This document shows, piece after piece, positions 48,206 through 61,086 of a DNA stretch of 64,000 nucleotides (position 1 is the stretch's first letter; every line of letters begins with the position of its first letter). A program made the translations under genes and the position numbers. The stretch is taken from the NCBI GenBank assembly GCA_002946415.1, contig NJPS01000067.1:868001-932000 (forward strand), written 5' to 3'. The notes beneath the pieces were generated by a model. The model ran no database searches and was not told where the DNA came from. It worked only from the letters and a program-made list of their open reading frames with translations. The stretch comes from Rutstroemia sp. NJR-2017a BVV2. Its lineage: Eukaryota; Ascomycota; Leotiomycetes; Helotiales; Rutstroemiaceae.

Positions 48206-49724
48206 ATGCGATTTCTCATACCCAACAGAGCTTCACCCTCGAGGGGAGCTGAGGTATTCAGGACCTTTATAGGTCTGGGCAATGCCGCGTCTCGAAACGC
48301 GCGGATGTGTAGGCAATGCCGATATAATTCATCAGGTCTGTTAACCTTTCTTCATATCGAGCTATGCTGATGCGTTCTGAGTAGCCAGCTCCTCCAAATC
48401 AACAGATACAGTATCAATTGCTGGAAAGACGTATCAGAAAGATGATTGGTACAATCTCTCCAGTGTGATAACCAATTCCATCTCTCGAAACTTACATACG
48501 ACGCCTGATCACCCCATTTCTATAACTCGTTCGATAATCGAATCGAAATTCCCCGCACCGACATATAAATACCACAACACCTTCTTCCCGATTGTATCCA
48601 CGCATCAAAACTTCGATTCTCTAGGATTTCCACCGGATCATCCTGGCAGAAGTAAAACAGATACATACTACGTTAATAAAGAAACCGTCCTACGAACACA
48701 TACAAGTGCCCACCAAGCCGACACATTCAGACGCAACGAAAGTGAAGGGTTTCTTATCAGTGCAGATGTATACCGTCGAGATGCCATTGATCGAAGTCAC
48801 TACCCAGTATTCCACCAAATGGAAGGAGCAAGAATGTGGGATCGAAGAAAGGTTCCGAATGGGGACATCGCAGCAGCTGTATGGAAGGACATTGAAGCAT
48901 TACCGAAACATAACATGAAAGTTGAAGATCCAAATCCGGCATATCACGCAGAAAGGAATCCGTTACAGGAAGAACATACGGCGGAGGAAGCGGAAGCAAT
49001 TGCAGCGCACTTAAAAAGAAGCTTAGAGTTAATGGTTGTGGAAATATTCTCCCGCGCAAAAGAGGCAGCAATAAAAGCAGATCCAAATTTTGTGGACGAA
49101 CCCCTCAAGGTGCGTTGGATTGAGGCATATTTTCCCTTCACCAGTCCATCTTGGGAATTAGAGATCTTCTGGCAGGGAGATTGGTTAGAAGTACTTGGAT
49201 GCGGTGTCGTTACGCAAAAAATCATGAAGAATGCGGGAGTACCTGATCAATTGGGATGGGCGTTTGGTATTGGATTGGAAAGAATCGCCATGCTCCTTTT
49301 TGAAATTCCAGACATTAGATTGTTCTGGTCTAAAGACGAAAGATTCTTGAGTCAGTTCCACGGCATTTCAGAGAATCTACAAAATCTGAAACGATTTGTT
49401 CCGTTCTCTAAATATCCTGCATGCCCTAAGGACGTTGCGTTTTGGTTGCGATCTTCTTCGTCGGCTGGAGGGGGCGGAGCGGGAAATGCGCACGACTTCC
49501 ATGAGAATGATATTATGGAGATAGTGAGGGATGTTGGCGGGGATATGGTTGAAGATGTGAGAAAGGTGGATGAGTTTACGCATCCGAAAACGGGAAGGAA
49601 AAGCTTGTGTTATAGGGTTAATTATAGGAGTTTGGAGAAGACATTGACAAACGAGGAGGCGAATGCATTGCATGAGGAGGTGAGGGAGAGGTTGGTGAGT
49701 AAATTTGGGGTGGAATTGAGGTGA
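48206..49724 (+). CDS. msf1: Mitochondrial phenylalanyl-tRNA synthetase
   Basis: Two exons, 48206-48335 and 48385-49724, 489 residues. The start MRFLIPNRASPSRGAEVFRT is a basic targeting sequence. The body begins KTYQKDDWYNLSSVITNSIS and has the class II catalytic core: LRTHTSAHQ and YPVFHQMEGARMW, then the Gly-rich AFGIGLERIAMLLFEIPD motif 3. The C-terminal FDX-ACB anticodon-binding domain ends with RSLEKTLTNEEANALHEEVR. The monomeric mitochondrial enzyme charges tRNA-Phe in the matrix. Length matches yeast Msf1 (469 aa). The acceptor at 48384 (GAGTAG) was chosen over one four bases upstream because TAG is the stronger site; both keep frame phase only with this choice or a one-residue variant. 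Confidence 0.95.
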
Positions 49725-50169
49725 GAAGTGGTGCCTATATAAATGGATAGTATATATGATTCGTAAGACCTAAAACGTCTGATCGAAAAAGAAATCATTG
49801 ATAGGTAGCTGTATGTGTACGTTATACCCAAAACACTCCTCTTCTTTTAACGATATTCGTTCTAAGAACCCGGTGCAGGGAAAGTCACTAAGATCTCCCA
49901 TTTCACACACGAGCTAGTTAAATGCAATACATACATTATCTAATGCGGGCAATGTAGCAATGCAGTAGTATATTTGTAGCTCATAATCCGTTGAGATCAG
50001 AGCTCCAAAGCTCCAAGCTTGCCCCGCCTTTCGGCCGCATAACGTCATCGGGTTCGAGGTTCAACAGAGCTCCAAGCTATGAGAACATGAAGTAAACAAC
50101 ATCATTTCTTCGTATTTGAATAATCATCTCTGAATCGATTCGAAGAGGAAGAATACATAGAAGATCAAC
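49725..50169. other. Spacer
   Basis: About 445 bp, AT-rich. Two CTCCAAGCT-like repeats flank 50000-50080. No gene supported. Confidence 0.4.
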
Positions 50170-50669
50170 ATGACGGAAGCTACGAATACTAAGATGATGG
50201 ATACGGAGAGAGGTGGTGAAAATACACAGTTTGTGACACCTTCTTCCCTAGGGCTTGTGAAGGCTTTTTCAAGACCAAATGTATGAGACTTGGAATAAGT
50301 CACTAACAAATGATATAGATATGAATCCATTCATACATACATCGAACCTCACGCCAAAGACTCCGGCACATTTAAAGGTACGCCTTGGCCCTGCTACCCT
50401 CCTCTTACCCATCTAACACCTATCACCATACAGATCCCAACCCCACCGAAGCGGAACAGAAAGCGGCAGCAGAGAAGCGAGAACGCGGTGAGAAGACAGC
50501 GGAGAATATTAGATATGGAGAGGCGATTAGTGAACATGGGATGGGAGGGGAGACGGTGGGGAACTCGCGGGGTGTGAATCCCTCGGGAGGCGAGGAGAGT
50601 GTGGAGGAGAAGGGGGATAAGGCTAGGCATGCGCAGGGTTATGGGCCGGGGAGTGGTGTTGGGGCGTAG
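50170..50669 (+). CDS. Small hydrophilic Gly/Glu-rich protein (start unresolved)
   Basis: The clear coding part is 50434-50669, reading DPNPTEAEQKAAAEKRERGE and then EAISEHGMGGETVGNSRGVN to a stop, rich in Gly, Glu, Lys and Asn and without Cys or Trp. This composition resembles hydrophilins/LEA-like stress proteins, but that is only composition. An upstream exon 50319-50377 (reading TYIEPHAKDSGTFK in the same phase) joins over a 56-bp intron. The likely first exon, with an ATG at 50170 and a good donor at 50281, is out of phase with it by one base, so the start is unresolved. Either another small exon exists or the gene carries a frameshift. Confidence 0.5.
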
Positions 50670-52866
50670 ATGTGAGGTCGAGGAGGTGTGAGGGGGTGTG
50701 GCTTGGATGGGACTGGGACTGTGAAGGCGAAAGAAGGGTTGAGCAAATCGCGAGAGGGGAATCTTGAATAGGTGGAGCAAACTAGAAGTGACAGTCTTTG
50801 CTACGACGGCTAGGAAATTTATAGCAGAGGTGGCTGACGGCAATACGTACAACATACGTGATATGTAATATACAATGTACGACTTGAAGCCGTACTTTTA
50901 CACATAGCAACATGGATAGAAAGAATGAAAACCCCGCACCTGAGCAGTTGTAAACCCGGAAGATATTTTGTGTGGTTTATATGACAGAGGCTGCTTACAT
51001 TGTCTTGGGTTGTGTCTAGGCACTCTTCAATGCCACACTAATGTCTTGGATATTTGGAACGCTCTTGTTCATTGTAAGGACCATTGTCGACGCAATAATA
51101 TCTCGTAAGTTAATGCTTTGCACAGCAACTGCTATACTCCGCCTATAAAACACAAACAACCGAGCTCTACAAAGCATTCTTCGGAGCCGAGTAGGCCAAA
51201 TCACAGCTTTTTGACCCCCACATCAACGAGCATGTGGCATTCATACAGCATAGGAGAACCAAGATGTCGGTAAGTGCTCGAGCGAATAAACTCCCCAGAA
51301 TTAGACGCAAGCGTGGCCCAAAGCGATTTCAATTCCTTGGGACCAAATAGTGCTGATGTCCGTACGCGTTGTCCTCCCTGCTTGCAGCAACAGCACGATG
51401 GTACAGTAGCACTGGACGATATCTGATGCCGGACTTCCCCTTTCGTGCAGATGCAGCAGACTATCTTGGGAGAACTAACTGCGTCGAACTGGACTTACAA
51501 TGCATATGGTTAACCCTAACTTTGGTTGGGGTGGAAAAACCTCCTTTGTGCCGAAGCCGAAGTCGGCAGTGAAGGAAAAGGTCCTTTCCGGGTGCTTTCC
51601 GAGGGCCTAGGTAGAGAGTAAATCAGTGCACATATCTACTTCGTACGAAGGTGCACTTCGCAGTCTTACGTTAGGCCCAACTCACATGCTGGGGTATATG
51701 TGAAGATACGGTGCTTGCAACTGTACAGAGTACCGTGGTCTTAGGTCTACTTCGTAAGCCCCGCTAACTTCCCCACTATCCCCACCGCGAAGCTTATGAA
51801 AATCGTTTTTTACAAGCCTTTTCTTTGGTGGATGGATATTCTCATTAGTAAAATGCCATGCCAACGATGAAGGGTCTTTATCGAACTATGAAGCTTCGGG
51901 AAAACCTCACGACGGCACTTGTATCCTCATGTAGAAAGGGGCAACACATCTCACAGTTTGCGCGCAAGCCTACGCTTCGTCTCCTGGGTCTGGACAGATA
52001 TACCTCTGTGTGAACAGGTCCCCAGATTCGCCGGAGCGGCTCTTATTGGTTTGCTTCCTAAAGCTCCTGCATGGACCATGCCTTACAAGGGATACAAGGG
52101 ACACAAGGGATACAAGGAAAAAGTTGGGAGGCTAGTAGGGTATAAGCTATTCTGTGTGATCTCTCACTCTGCGGTCCTTCCTTCACTCGCTCGGGTGGAG
52201 GGAAAGGAAAAAGAATCATGGCGCCTAGCCTCATTGCTTCAGGAGCTCCCGATTCGTAGCACGCAACTGGATATTCAATAATCCAATATCGCGAGGGGGG
52301 AGGGGGGAGCTGGCTAGTCACAGGACCCTCCACCAATTCCCTAGCCGGGGTAAACTAAACAAACTACGGATGTACCTTAGAAGGGGATGTGAGAAGAACG
52401 GAGCTACTTTGGGTGAGCGGCGTCTTCGTCCCAGGAAATGATAAAGATCCCCATTGCCCCGAGATTGGACTACTCTAAAGGACCCTTCTCCTCCTGCCTT
52501 CTGCCTTCTGTCTTCTGCCTTCTGTATTCTTTCCTTTCTCCTCCATCACTTTCCCTTCTGAAAGACAACGCCCTCAACCCTTCAACTCTGCAAGCCTCCA
52601 CAAGTTAGATATAGACTGGCCAATTCCACCTAACCTGGGCCGCAATCGCGCAGAGAAGGTAATCTGGCACGCGGCTGCATCGGAACCCTGTCTCACTCCG
52701 TCCGGTCTTGCTGCACAAACACAACACAAGCACACGTACAAGCCCAAGTACTAGAAAATAACCCCGCACTGCACTGCGCTTAACACAAAGCTCACCATCT
52801 CCTCTCAACTTTCTCTTGATTCCCGCACAGAAACTCAATTCCACCGTCTCAAGCACTCTCGCAAAG
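50670..52866. other. Long spacer upstream of acetyl-CoA synthetase
   Basis: About 2.2 kb without a supportable gene. It holds a (TACAAGGGA)n run of about four units at about 52084-52117, a G-rich stretch at 52293-52308, and a pyrimidine-rich heptamer array (CTGCCTT-like) at about 52494-52535 followed by a CT-rich leader to the start codon. CT-rich tracts are common before strongly expressed fungal metabolic genes. Confidence 0.45.
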
Positions 52867-55245
52867 ATGTCTGAAGGTGCAGTAAAGCCATCTACTCCGG
52901 TAGTGGCAGAGGCTCATGAAGTCGATACTTTCCGTACGTTCAATCCCGCAAGGTCTAGCTTGTCCGTGCTTCTTGCAAGCATTTGCTGACTTTCGTGCTC
53001 ACAGATCCCCCGCAAAAGATGTTTGCCAGTAAGTTTGCGCAATCCCACCTTCGAGAAGACATAGCTTTCGAGCTTCAGTTTTTGCAATACTGACCAATTT
53101 GGAAAGAACATCCAAGCAAACCTCATTTATCCGGTATTTATTCTCCCCATCTTTTCGATTTCTGAGGAAGCAATAGCTAATCGTCATAGGGCTCGACGAA
53201 TACAAGCAGCTTTACAATGAATCGATCAAGGAGCCCGAGAAGTTCTGGGGCCGAATGGCTCGCGAACTCCTAACATGGCAGCGAGATTTTCAAACTGTAC
53301 ACAGCGGGTCTTTTAAAAATGGCGACAATGCATGGTTCTTGGAAGGCCAGCTCAACGCTTCATACAATTGTATCGATCGCCATGCAATCAAAAACCCAGA
53401 TAAGCCCGCTATCATCTACGAAGCCGACGAGACCACCGACGGACGTACTCTTACGTACTCGGAGCTTCTGCGAGAAGTCTGCAAAACCGCCTATGTTCTC
53501 AAGCAGATGGGTGTGCAGAAAGGCGATACAGTTGCAATTTACTTGCCTATGATTCCGGAAGCCCTTATTGCTTTCTTAGCTTGTGCTCGTATTGGTGCAG
53601 TTCATTCTGTAGTCTTTGCTGGTTTCTCTTCCGATTCTCTACGTGATCGAGTCATCGATGCTCAGTCGAAGGTTGTCATTACTTCAGACGAAGGCAAGCG
53701 CGGTGGAAAATTGATTGGAACCAAGAAGATTGTCGATGATGCTTTGAAGCAATGTCCTGACGTTACTCACTGCTTGGTTTACAAACGCACTGGGGCAGAT
53801 GTTCCTATGACCAAGGGTCGTGATTGGTGGTGGCACGAGGAGGTCGAGAAATGGCCTGCATACATTGCTCCAGAGCCAATGAACTCGGAAGACCCCCTAT
53901 TCTTGCTCTACACTTCCGGATCAACCGGTAAACCAAAGGGTGTTATGCATTCTACTGCTGGTTATCTTCTTGGCGCTGCTATGACAGGAAAGTACGTGTT
54001 TGATATTCACGACTCGGACAAATTCTTCTGTGGAGGTGACGTTGGATGGATTACTGGCCACACATATGTTGTATACGCTCCACTTCTTCTTGGCGTTGCT
54101 ACGGTTGTTTTTGAGGGAACTCCAGCATACCCCAACTTCTCAAGATATTGGGATGTTATCGAGAAGCATGAAGTTACTCAGTTCTACGTCGCACCTACAG
54201 CTCTGAGATTGCTCAAGCGTGCTGGTGATCACCACGTTAAAGCACAAATGAAGCATCTCCGAGTTTTGGGATCCGTAGGTGAACCAATTGCTGCTGAGGT
54301 TTGGAAATGGTATTTCGAAATCGTTGGAAAGGAAGAAGCTCATGTTGTTGATGTAAGTCGATCCTAACCCCTTTATGCGCAGATTCTGACATTTACAGAC
54401 ATACTGGCAAACTGAAACCGGTTCAAACGTCATCACTCCTCTTGCAGGTGTAACGCCTACCAAACCTGGTAGCGCATCTTTGCCATTCTTTGGTATTGAG
54501 CCTGCAATTATCGATCCTGTTTCTGGTGAAGAGATTCACGGAAACGATGTCGAGGGTGTATTGGCTTTCAAGCAACCATGGCCCAGTATGGCTCGTACTG
54601 TTTGGGGTGCACACAAAAGATATATGGACACTTACCTGAACGTGTACAAAGGCTACTACGTGAGTCTTTTTAGGTCCTTGCCCCTGCCTGTTTAATATGC
54701 TAATACAATTCAGTTCACTGGTGACGGAGCTGGTCGCGATCATGAAGGTTATTACTGGATCCGAGGCCGTGTCGATGATGTCGTTAACGTATCTGGACAT
54801 CGTCTTTCTACCGCCGAAATTGAAGCTGCTCTTATTGAGCACCATGCCGTTGCCGAAGCTGCTGTTGTTGGTATCAGCGATGAACTTACTGGTCAAGCAG
54901 TTAACGCATTTGTCGCCATCAAGGACGGCAATGAGCTCAACGACCAACTGATAAAGGATCTCATTCTTCAAGTGAGGAAGAGCATTGGTCCATTCGCTGC
55001 TCCAAAAGCTGTCTTTGTCGTTCCAGACCTTCCCAAGACCAGAAGTGGAAAGATTATGCGTAGAATTTTGAGAAAGATCCTCGCGGGTGAAGAGGATCAG
55101 CTGGGAGACACCTCTACGGTACGATATTTATTGCTTTACTATTCTCCAGCCTTGTGGAATCCCTAACTAACACAACGTCTAGCTGTCCGATCCAAGTGTT
55201 GTTGACAAAATCATTGAGACTGTTCAAGCGGCACGAAAGAAGTAG
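52867..55245 (+). CDS. facA: Acetyl-CoA synthetase
   Basis: Seven exons in phase: 52867-52933, 53005-53028, 53107-53133, 53190-54352, 54399-54659, 54714-55118 and 55183-55245, 669 residues. It starts [40 protein letters not shown] is the conserved N-terminus, the AMP-binding loop is [15 protein letters not shown] (~residue 280), and [10 protein letters not shown] and [19 protein letters not shown] are the adenylation motifs. [16 protein letters not shown] carries the catalytic Lys (~624). It makes acetyl-CoA from acetate, ATP and CoA in the cytosol, the key entry for acetate use and FacB-regulated in ascomycetes. Two tiny exons (24 and 27 nt) precede the main one, and the second has an AAG acceptor. 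Length equals the family norm (~670). Confidence 0.96.
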
Positions 55246-57697
55246 AGGGATCATGATTTTGGGAGAGGATCTGGGAAGGGAGAGAGTGAGGCAGGTTACC
55301 TTTGACTCATGGTACCGTGCTATTTGCTTTACATGTTCGGTTGGAAAGGAGTTTTCGCTGTATCTCTAGCTAGCAATATGATAGGACAGAGGATTTGCGG
55401 TTTTACTGATGTTACGGTTGGGAGATGCGATTTTTCAGCTCAGAATATATGGATGATTGGATAGGTAGATGAATTATTGATTTGGATGGATTGTCCCCAT
55501 GGGAGAAGAGCAACGATTCGAAACTTAAGATTCAAGACAAATGAAACATATTTTACTACAAAACATGAAGATAACTTTCATATCTTGAACGCACCTTCTC
55601 CCAACTTCCCAAGAACTGCTTTCATAGTGATCAAATAACAACAGGCCAATCCGGAACAAAAGTGCCGGTCGATCTAGTATCGCGTCCAGACTTAACGTTC
55701 ATAAGGTTCCGGTGGATATTAGATAATCTGCATATCCTTCTTGGCTCTTGGCTCGTAGGGTTCTCGGCTTGGCTCTTACGAATGCTTCGGCCGAGGATAC
55801 TGTCAAAACCGATTCGGGTTGGACTTTTAGGTGCGGTTTTCGGGGGAGAGATGCACAGCCTCTTTGTGGGAGCTGAGATGGTGGTGGATGTTGGTGATGG
55901 TGATGGTGATGGTGATGGGGAATGATGTATATGTCATGTGTGTAGGTAGGTCTATGGCAATTGTATTGTTGACGCGTACGTCTTGGGTCATGGAGTGAAG
56001 CTGCAGGCGGGGGGTTTTCTTTGTGATGCATATGTGCATGTTGAAGCGGGAGGTTCGGTATAGCATAGCCTCAAATGGAAGGAATGGATGTCTGGATGTT
56101 CATTTCTTTGTCGGACTTTGTCGGAATTTGGAGGTGGCGGATTGAGCTTGCGTGGATGGGGAGCGTGTTTTCTTAGAGAGGGTTACTCAGCAGAGGAGGG
56201 GGGTTGGTGAGGAACCGATTGGTGATGGGGATGGTGATAGGGGAAGATGGTAGGTGTGTGTGTGAGATGGATGAGTGAGGGGACTTGGCGGGTGGACGGG
56301 GAAGGGGGTGATGTGAGATGGCTGGTGGATAGGGGGGTACGCTTGGGGGGTTTTGTGACGGGGTTTGAACTTTGAATACACTTGAATTAAAAGAGCATTG
56401 CACTGAACAGAGACCACGATATACTTCCAGCCCACTGCAGTCACGGTGATGGTAGTGCCAATGTCAGTGCCAGTGTCAGTGCTGCGCACAGAAATAAGAT
56501 GATGTGAAACAGCCGTAGGACTTAAGCTTGTCAACCAGGATGAACGATGGCCCATAAGTTAGTCCTTCGAAACATCGGATATAATCCTTGACTTGCTTCA
56601 TACGGACGTAAATACGAGCGTAGGGATGAAAGAGACATGGTTGTTGATTTGTTTGGATCATGAATATACCGGATGAATACAATGTTTGGAGAGATGGGAC
56701 CGTATCCGTACTTTCATACGGTACAAACGGCGCGAAAGGAGGGGCAACGGCTAGCTACCCTTAGTCTTTGGGTTGCTGGGTTGCTGGGTTGCTGGGTTGC
56801 TGGGCTGCTGGGTTGCTCCGCCACAAGGAATAAGAGAAGTGGTCGATACGAAAGTACGCGCGAGCAGAATGGGAAAGCTAGAAAATGAACAGCAAGTGCA
56901 TTTTCTATCGTGTGAATGATGATGAATCAATGCTTGGCCAAGAAAACTAGTATGCCTGCTGCTGGCGTTGCTTATGTACCATAGTCTCCGCATGTCTTTC
57001 TTCGTATACTTCGTATGTTTTTCCTGGTGTTCGTATGAGATTAGATCGATCGTCCCCAGCAAAATAACCTTAGATAAACAAAGCCATCGCCTCTCAGCCA
57101 CCAACATTTTGCTGTACGGCATTATCGAGCACCCAGTTACCAACCGCCCCCGAAATCTTTTTGAGACGTCCAAGAGTTCCAGAGAATTTTTGTATCTCAT
57201 TTGTGCTTGTTTGAAGGATCCATTCGAGGCGAGAAGTTTGAAGCTCTCAAGGGGCTGAAACTCATCTTCTTCGCAGGCAAGGGTTGTGTTATTATTATCT
57301 TACTTTATACAGCCGTTTCCTCCTCCTTCCAGGGCTCTGCTAGACGGATGCGACCGCGCAACCTTTCGACCCGAACTAACAATCCTCACGAACCCTTACG
57401 ACCATTGCTCTCTCATTCTTACACATCTACATCGTTTAATCAACTCTCCTCATAGTCTTTCCGAGTCGCTCGTTTACTTATGGATTGATTTGGGGGTTTC
57501 CACTGTCAGAGTATAGAAATAGTCGAAAATACCTCGTCGCATGCGATAGACACGCCAGGGTACACATATCCGTTACCATAGTTCCCAAGGAGGGGGTTCT
57601 GGTTCGCTCGTCCGGGCTGTGCCATCTTGCGATCAGAGGACGGTAGAGGGAGGACAACAGCACTGCACAGTCAATTGTGTACGAAATTCTCCAGACA
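55246..57697. other. Long spacer with low-complexity repeats
   Basis: About 2.4 kb between facA and the ADAM gene. It holds (GGTGAT)4 at 55893-55916, a GTGCCAATGTCAGT-type repeat near 56455-56480, and the 8-bp G-run array listed separately. The many short frames are low-complexity or random. No gene supported. Confidence 0.45.
56770..56817 (+). repeat. 8-bp minisatellite GGGTTGCT x6 (potential G-quadruplex)
   Basis: Six head-to-tail units start at 56770, 56778, 56786, 56794, 56802 and 56810. Only the fifth differs (GGGCTGCT). Each begins with GGG and is separated from the next by a five-base loop, so the + strand meets the usual G3N1-7 quadruplex rule more than once. It is not a telomere repeat. 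Confidence 0.9.
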
Positions 57698-60363
57698 ATG
57701 TACATCCTGAAGACTGTAGTCGCATTGACGGCTTTATTTACTGAATTAATACATGGTATGTTGTCCTGTGTTCTATCTGTGCTAAAAATAATTCACTGTT
57801 CAGTCTATCGATCGTCGGTTCTCTTGAACCAACGGCTAGCTTTCACAACCCTACCATCATTATTATGGAGATATACAGCAGCTAATTGTTTAACCTTAAA
57901 GCACACTCTAATGAGAGGAATCCTTTAACATATATTTCCCTGGTCGATGCTCCGAATATTCGAACGCCGTCGCATAGAGTACATGCATTGTCGAAGTTTG
58001 ATGTCGAGTTTGGATTACATGGTGGTAACCAACGGGTCAAGCTGACGCTGAGCCCCAATCACGATGTTATTGCGGATGGAGCAACGATACAATATCTGGG
58101 CGCGGATGGAAAGTTACGGAGTCAGGAAACATTCGATAGAGCGGCGTATAGAGTGTTTAAAGGTTCAACATGGCTGCAGCACTATGAGGGCGCGGAATGG
58201 ACGAATGTTGGATGGGCGCGCATAATGGTTAAGAAGGATGGAGCGGAACCGATATTCGAGGGCGCGTTTAGAGTTGATGGAGATCATCATCATATTCAGA
58301 CGAGGACGCATTTTGTGTCTACGAAACATGCGCTGGATCCGGAACTGCCTGATACGGGGAAGGAGTATATGGTTGTGTGGAGGGACTCGGATATTGGGAG
58401 CGGATACGTGGAGGACTTTGAAGGAAATCTGCATGCAGAGCTGAGGAGGAGCGCGCGTGAAGAACCTTCTTGTTCGGCGGATGGATTGACGTTCAATTCG
58501 GTGAATAATCCGATCAACAGTTTTGTACCGATGGAAAAGCGACAGGAGAACTTCTGGGGATCTATCTCTACCCGAGCGATCTTCGGAAGACAGATTGATA
58601 CACAAGGTGGAGGAAACTCTGCTGGTGTAAATCTTACGTCGACGATTGGAAGCACTTCTGGATGCCCGACTACTCGAAAAGTTGCCCTTGTAGGTATCGC
58701 GACAGATTGTACTTACACAGCCGCCTTCAACTCGACGGAAGCAGCTAGAGAGAACGTTATTTCGGTTCTTAATTCTGCGTCGGTGCAATATGAGGATAGT
58801 TTCAATATCACTCTAGGATTGCAGAACCTTACCGTCAGCGATGCTGCGTGTCCTGCTACGGCTGCTTCCTCGGCTCCTTGGAATGTTGGATGTAGTGATG
58901 GCGTCACGATTCAGGATCGATTGAATCTGTTTTCGGCGTGGAGAGGTGAACGTCAGGATACTAATGCTTATTGGACTTTGCTTAGTACTTGTGGTACTGG
59001 AAGTGTAAGTTCTCTCCCCCCCTAATCTCTTCCTCGGTTAGTTCGGTTGCCGAGCGTAAAGACTTTTGATTGCACGCATATTACTGTTTGGCAACAGCAT
59101 TACTAACAAAATTTATAGGCTGTTGGCTTAGCTTGGCTTGGTCAGGCATGTGTTACCACTTCACAAGTTGCTACATCATCTTCTGGAAATGAAACAGTCA
59201 GCGGTGCGAACGTTGTTGTTAGAACCAGTACCGAATGGCAGGTTCTCGCTCACGAGACCGGACATACTTTCGGTGCAGTTCACGACTGTACATCGCAAAC
59301 TTGCAATGATGGAGCGACTGTCGCAGCTCAACAATGTTGTCCATTAAGTGCCAATACTTGCGATGCTAATGGAGCTTTCATCATGAACCCAAGTACTGGA
59401 TCTAACATCTCGAAGTTTTCGGCTTGCTCGATTGGAAATATCTGTTCGGCTATCGGAAGGAACAGTGTCAAGACAACTTGTTTGACGGCGAACAAAGACA
59501 TCACTACAATTACTGGCAGTCAATGTGGTAATGGCATTGTAGAGAGCGGCGAAGATTGCGATTGCGGTGGTGAAAGTGGTTGTGGAAGCAATAGCTGTTG
59601 TGATGCAAAGACTTGCAAATTCACAACCAACTCGGTCTGTGACCCTAGCAACGAAGATTGCTGTACGCACAGCTGTCAATTCGCGTCGGGTGGTACTGTA
59701 TGTCGTGCTAGTACTGGTGTGTGTGATCCTCAAGAGGTTTGCAGCGGATCTTCAGCGGTGTGTCCTGAAGACACTACTTCTCCTGATGGTATGTTATCTC
59801 CGAACCTTTTATTTCATTTCAACACAAGCTAACAAGCATTAGGAACATCCTGCGGTAGTTCTTCATCATTATCTTGCGCCTCGGGCCAATGTACATCCCG
59901 CGATCTCCAATGCAAGACCATCATGGGTTCCTACACCCAAGGCAACGACACCTATGCCTGTTCCGACGCAGGCTGTCAAATCTCCTGCGCTTCCCCCGAA
60001 TTTGGCAGCAATGTCTGCTACTCGATGCAGCAGAATTTCCTTGACGGCACATCATGTCAAGGCGGCGGCAAATGCTCGAATGGTGACTGCAAGGGCTCGT
60101 CAGTAGGAAAGGAAATCACCTCCTGGATCAACAAGAACAAAACTCTGGTTATCGGTATCGCGGCTGGGGTCGGCGGCTTGGTTATTCTGGGTATACTGAG
60201 CTGCTGCTGTGCGAGAGCGAGAAAGAAGAAGACGATGGCGAAGATGGAGTACGCGGCTGGTCCTCCTGGGTGGCCGCAGATGCAAGGGGGTGCGCCGCCG
60301 CCGATGAGGGGGAATTGGGATGATGGGAGGTGGCGCCCGGGACCGAGCGTACGGTACGCGTAG
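57698..60363 (+). CDS. ADAM-family membrane metalloprotease (fungal ADM type)
   Basis: Four exons in phase: 57698-57755, 57902-59004, 59119-59788 and 59843-60363, 783 residues. Layout: signal peptide (TVVALTALFTELIHG, ~6-20); pro-domain beginning RNPLTYISLVDAP; a dibasic MEKRQENFWG site (~residue 220) suited to Kex2-type removal; the metzincin catalytic site HETGHTFGAVHDC (~432-444, HExxHxxGxxH); a Cys-rich disintegrin region with CGNGIVESGEDCDCGG; and a second Cys-rich part. One transmembrane segment (LVIGIAAGVGGLVILGIL, ~711-728) is followed by a short basic, then Pro/Gly-rich cytoplasmic tail. Fungal ADAMs are rare membrane proteases of unclear substrate, related to animal ADAM/sheddases. 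The first intron ends in AAG at 57901. Confidence 0.93.
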
Positions 60364-61086
60364 ATGCTGCTGGGTGGCGGGTTGTTATTATTACTCTGAA
60401 TGACTTGATGACGGATGGATATGGATGGGTTGGATGCATTTTTTAACGGCGTTCTGGGATATGAATGGGCTTCATTCATTGATGTAGGCATTGTTTATTG
60501 GGTGTTTAGATACGCTCCTACTTTTATATATTTATTGGGTTGGACTCTTCGATTCCGTGGTGAGAGGGATTGGAAAAAGGTGGATGGATAGTTTATACGC
60601 AGAGATGCGGTTGGATCGGACGGGGATTGGATACGGGAATGGTTGGAGGTGGTTAGAGTACTGGTTGCGGGTGTGGTGTGTATACATATATCGTGTCACG
60701 GTGCATATACAGATAGGGTTGGGTCGGATTAAGACGGCAGACTCTGGGGGAGCAGATTACAATAAGCCATGATAATTCTAAGAGCTTCTTCTATGACATA
60801 AGTTTTGTGTATGAATCGTGTCAAGGTGATTGTTTGTTAGCAGAGGTGGTTCATAAGAAGTATAGGAAATGCGAGAATGCTCACCTATTGTTGCAGTGGC
60901 TGCTCTATATGTCACGATATGTCGGCAAGGAGAAGTAGCATTTATGTCTTTGACTGTATATTTATTAATCTACAGTATGTACATCAAATTATGCACATAT
61001 CTCACCGTTCTCCCATCCCATATAGACATGTCTTAACCCCATCCCGTTATAAACAATAAAAAAGCACCCTCAAATCCCTATCTAAT
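60364..61086. other. Convergent 3' spacer
   Basis: About 720 bp between the ADAM and mpaB-like stops. G- and T-rich short repeats (GGATGGAT-like) lie near 60410-60440 and 60580-60720. No gene supported. Confidence 0.5.

Noticed and set aside
55699..56555. Overlapping His/Pro/Ser-rich frames on the - strand
   Set aside because: They are translations of GGTGAT and CCA/CAT-type low-complexity DNA, not genes.
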